A DNA stretch of 64,000 nt from Candidatus Poribacteria bacterium (GTDB lineage Bacteria > Poribacteria > WGA-4E > WGA-3G): assembly GCA_003635195.1 (NCBI GenBank), contig PYIY01000156.1, positions 32,036-96,035 of the forward strand. The letters are read 5' to 3'. The position numbers and the translations under genes are program-made. Below, in pieces: positions 62,475 through 64,000 of the stretch. The stretch's first letter is position 1. Each line of letters starts with the position of its first letter. The notes under the pieces were generated by a model that saw nothing but the letters and a program-made list of their open reading frames with translations, was not told the DNA's origin and made no database searches.

Positions 62475-63674
62475 TTACGTCTGCTCCACAGAGGGACCAC
62501 GAGCAGCCCTCAAGATATTGATAGCAGCGTTGACATCTCTATCGTGGTGCGAACCACATTTAGAACATGTCCACTGCCGATCTGAAAGAGAAAGTTCTTC
62601 GTTATGGTATCCACAATCGGAACACGGCTTCGTTGTAGGTGTCCATTGACCAGATTGAAGGAACTCACGATTATGTTTGAGACACTTGAACTTCAATATC
62701 TCGACAAACTGTCCGAAGGCGAGATCAGAAACCTTTCGTCCCCAGAGACGCTTCATACCTCTAAGGTTGAGTTTCTCGGTGACGATCGTATCAAATCTTT
62801 GACAGAGGTCTGTAGCAAATTTCCAATGCCAATCTTTGCGTTGGTTGGCAACATGCCGGTAGAGTCTCGTGAGTTGACGAAGACAACGCCACCAATTGTT
62901 AGACCCTACAACCTTACGACTGAATGCTTTGTTAAGAGATCGAAGTGCTTTCAAGGACTGTTTCAGAAATTGTGGCGATTGTATTTTCTCGCCTGTGGAA
63001 AGTGTTAAAAATGCGTCTTTCATACCGGATTTGGTCTGGGAATAGACCAAATCCATTCCTTGTATTACATTGTCTGCCCCAACGCTTTCACCTGTTGCGG
63101 GTAAGACTTCTTTAGAAACGTCATCTGTAACAATGTAAAGCCAATAGGTGCCGACAGCATCGCGAAGGATTTGGATATAGCGAACATTACCTTTCCAATC
63201 ACGATGCTGATGGAAAGAAAACCAACGCTTGTTAAATTTAAAGGATTGCGAAGGTGCGTCCCATTCCTTAAAAGAGAGACGGACACGACCTTCCTCAAGA
63301 AGGTAAGCGGATTGAAACTTTGCAGAACGATATTTACCACGCTTCTTGTGTTTCGGACGACCGAACTTAGGAACATCGAAGAAGTTTTTAAAGGAAAGAT
63401 GGATACGAATAATCACAGCATCAAGAATATCGCGGGGTATCCATGTCCAATGCTTATGGGTGCGTTCAAGCAACTTCGTCAGATGTGGCTGCAAACGATA
63501 ACGTCCCGCATACTTGCCGTATCTGCGATAGTATCGGTTCTCAAGTTTGAGAAAGTGATTGTGGACATCACACAAGTCGTCAAGCATATTGCCAAGACGT
63601 CTGTTCTGAGGATGCTCGCGTATCTGATATTTATACGTTCTGCGATGTTGTTTCTTTTTTCGTTTCTTTTTCAT
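62475..63674 (-). CDS. tnpB: TnpB (IS200/IS605-type RNA-guided nuclease) with an internal insertion
   Basis: A 399-residue TnpB. A basic N-terminus (MKKKRKKKQHRRTYKYQIRE) precedes the RuvC-I region VGAD, RuvC-II VTEKLNLRG and RuvC-III DRDVNAAINILRA, with a C4 zinc finger CSDCGYHNEE / CSKCG. Between VGAD and GMKDAFLTLS, a 15-residue stretch (residues 202-216) is coded by a 45-bp palindromic repeat at 63027-63071. The catalytic residues are present, but the loop after RuvC-I is lengthened and may stop activity. No tnpA is nearby. Confidence 0.88.
   Translation of the reverse strand: MKKKRKKKQHRRTYKYQIREHPQNRRLGNMLDDLCDVHNHFLKLENRYYRRYGKYAGRYRLQPHLTKLLERTHKHWTWIPRDILDAVIIRIHLSFKNFFDVPKFGRPKHKKRGKYRSAKFQSAYLLEEGRVRLSFKEWDAPSQSFKFNKRWFSFHQHRDWKGNVRYIQILRDAVGTYWLYIVTDDVSKEVLPATGESVGADNVIQGMDLVYSQTKSGMKDAFLTLSTGEKIQSPQFLKQSLKALRSLNKAFSRKVVGSNNWWRCLRQLTRLYRHVANQRKDWHWKFATDLCQRFDTIVTEKLNLRGMKRLWGRKVSDLAFGQFVEILKFKCLKHNREFLQSGQWTPTTKPCSDCGYHNEELSLSDRQWTCSKCGSHHDRDVNAAINILRAARGPSVEQT
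63027..63071 (-). repeat. 45-bp hairpin element, copy 3, inside tnpB
   Basis: Compared with the copies at 18693 and 22744, arms change from GGATTTAGTCT / AGACTAAATCC to GGATTTGGTCT / AGACCAAATCC. The second change restores pairing. Tail ATTCCTTGTATTACATT is identical. Confidence 0.9.
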
Positions 63675-64000
63675 TGGGTTTCACGTTTGACGCTTTTAAT
63701 CCCTAACAAGTGGGAGGCAAGTCAGTTGCTAAGCAGCAACTCTTGTTAGACTTGCCAACGTGATACATATATTATACCACATCTTGATAGAAATGTCAAA
63801 AAAACAGGAAAATAGGAGCGGGCATTCCTCCCCAAGCTAAAGCATGCGGTCTCCTGCCCGAAGATTGATGAAAACGGGCAAAATGTTGGGAACTTTGCTT
63901 TTTACGTTGTGCGTTATGTGTGGTCATACTTGTGATTTCTCAAAATCCAATGTCAACGTGCTGTTTGTTTTCTCCAAATTTCTTTAGTATATTCCTATAA
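63675..64000 (-). mobile_element. left side of the TnpB element and second IS-like hairpin
   Basis: Upstream of tnpB, GGCAAGTC and GACTTGCC with an inner AGTTGCT / AGCAACT (63715-63757) form a strong two-part hairpin, as expected near the left end of an IS200/IS605 element. At about 63818-63862, GAGCGGGCATTCCTCCCC pairs with GGTCTCCTGCCCG, a typical hairpin of such elements. The rest to 64000 shows no gene. Confidence 0.45.

Overview
The window comes from a free-living or sponge-associated bacterium that resembles Candidatus Poribacteria. I infer this from several traits: two paralogous DUF6785-type membrane proteins, several xylose-isomerase-like TIM-barrel proteins, secreted proteins carrying dockerin-like Ca-binding repeats and a FlgD/T9SS-like tail, many short dispersed palindromes, and abundant sigma-54 style promoters. 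No rRNA, ribosomal protein or phage module is present, so the placement is tentative.

Layout. 1-3358: the end of an AlgI-like MBOAT gene and two AlgJ/AlgX-like genes (surface polysaccharide O-acetylation), separated by the remnant of a toxin-antitoxin pair. 3700-7331: an intact IS with a perfect 8-bp target duplication, plus fragments of related copies. 6018-9998: an NtrC-type activator without receiver domain, then a sigma-54 promoter with upstream palindromes driving a Cys-rich secreted protein, a membrane-anchored protein and a small CGCC protein. 10231-15469: a SIMPL lipoprotein and a Gld-like ABC operon. 15688-17619: a large membrane protein. 17620-22860: a repeat-rich, decaying region with a second NtrC-type activator and three linked genes for envelope proteins, two of them frameshifted. 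22865-38941: housekeeping and accessory metabolism (nadC, PlsC-like, ManA-like, a TPR-Doc pair, AIR-synthase-like, homocysteine methyltransferase/MTHFR fusion, glycosyltransferase, SDR). 39282-40610: a second copy of the CGCC two-gene module, behind a structured leader. 41467-49767: a WD40-protease-dockerin protein, two Ldh-family dehydrogenases and two DUF4159 paralogs, each with its own sigma-54 promoter. 50024-59053: cysteine desulfurase, LpoB-like and COG3014-like lipoproteins, thrS, a beta-propeller lipoprotein with a sigma-54 promoter, three tRNAs, an aspartic protease and argJ. 59158-62357: a toroid-fold carbohydrate protein and two TIM-barrel genes. 62390-63870: a TnpB element with a 45-bp palindromic repeat inserted in frame.

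How it fits together. The most coherent system is a sigma-54 regulon. At least five promoters with good -24/-12 elements, several with palindromes at enhancer distance, sit before genes for signal-anchored, secreted or lipoproteins of unknown function. Two activators that lack receiver domains lie in the same window. A second theme is small mobile DNA: a 45-bp hairpin element (three copies, one with a compensated stem and one inside tnpB), a roughly 130-bp MITE pair with terminal inverted repeats, and a repeat with a GGGTGTTTCTTCA core, one copy of which is part of a coding sequence.
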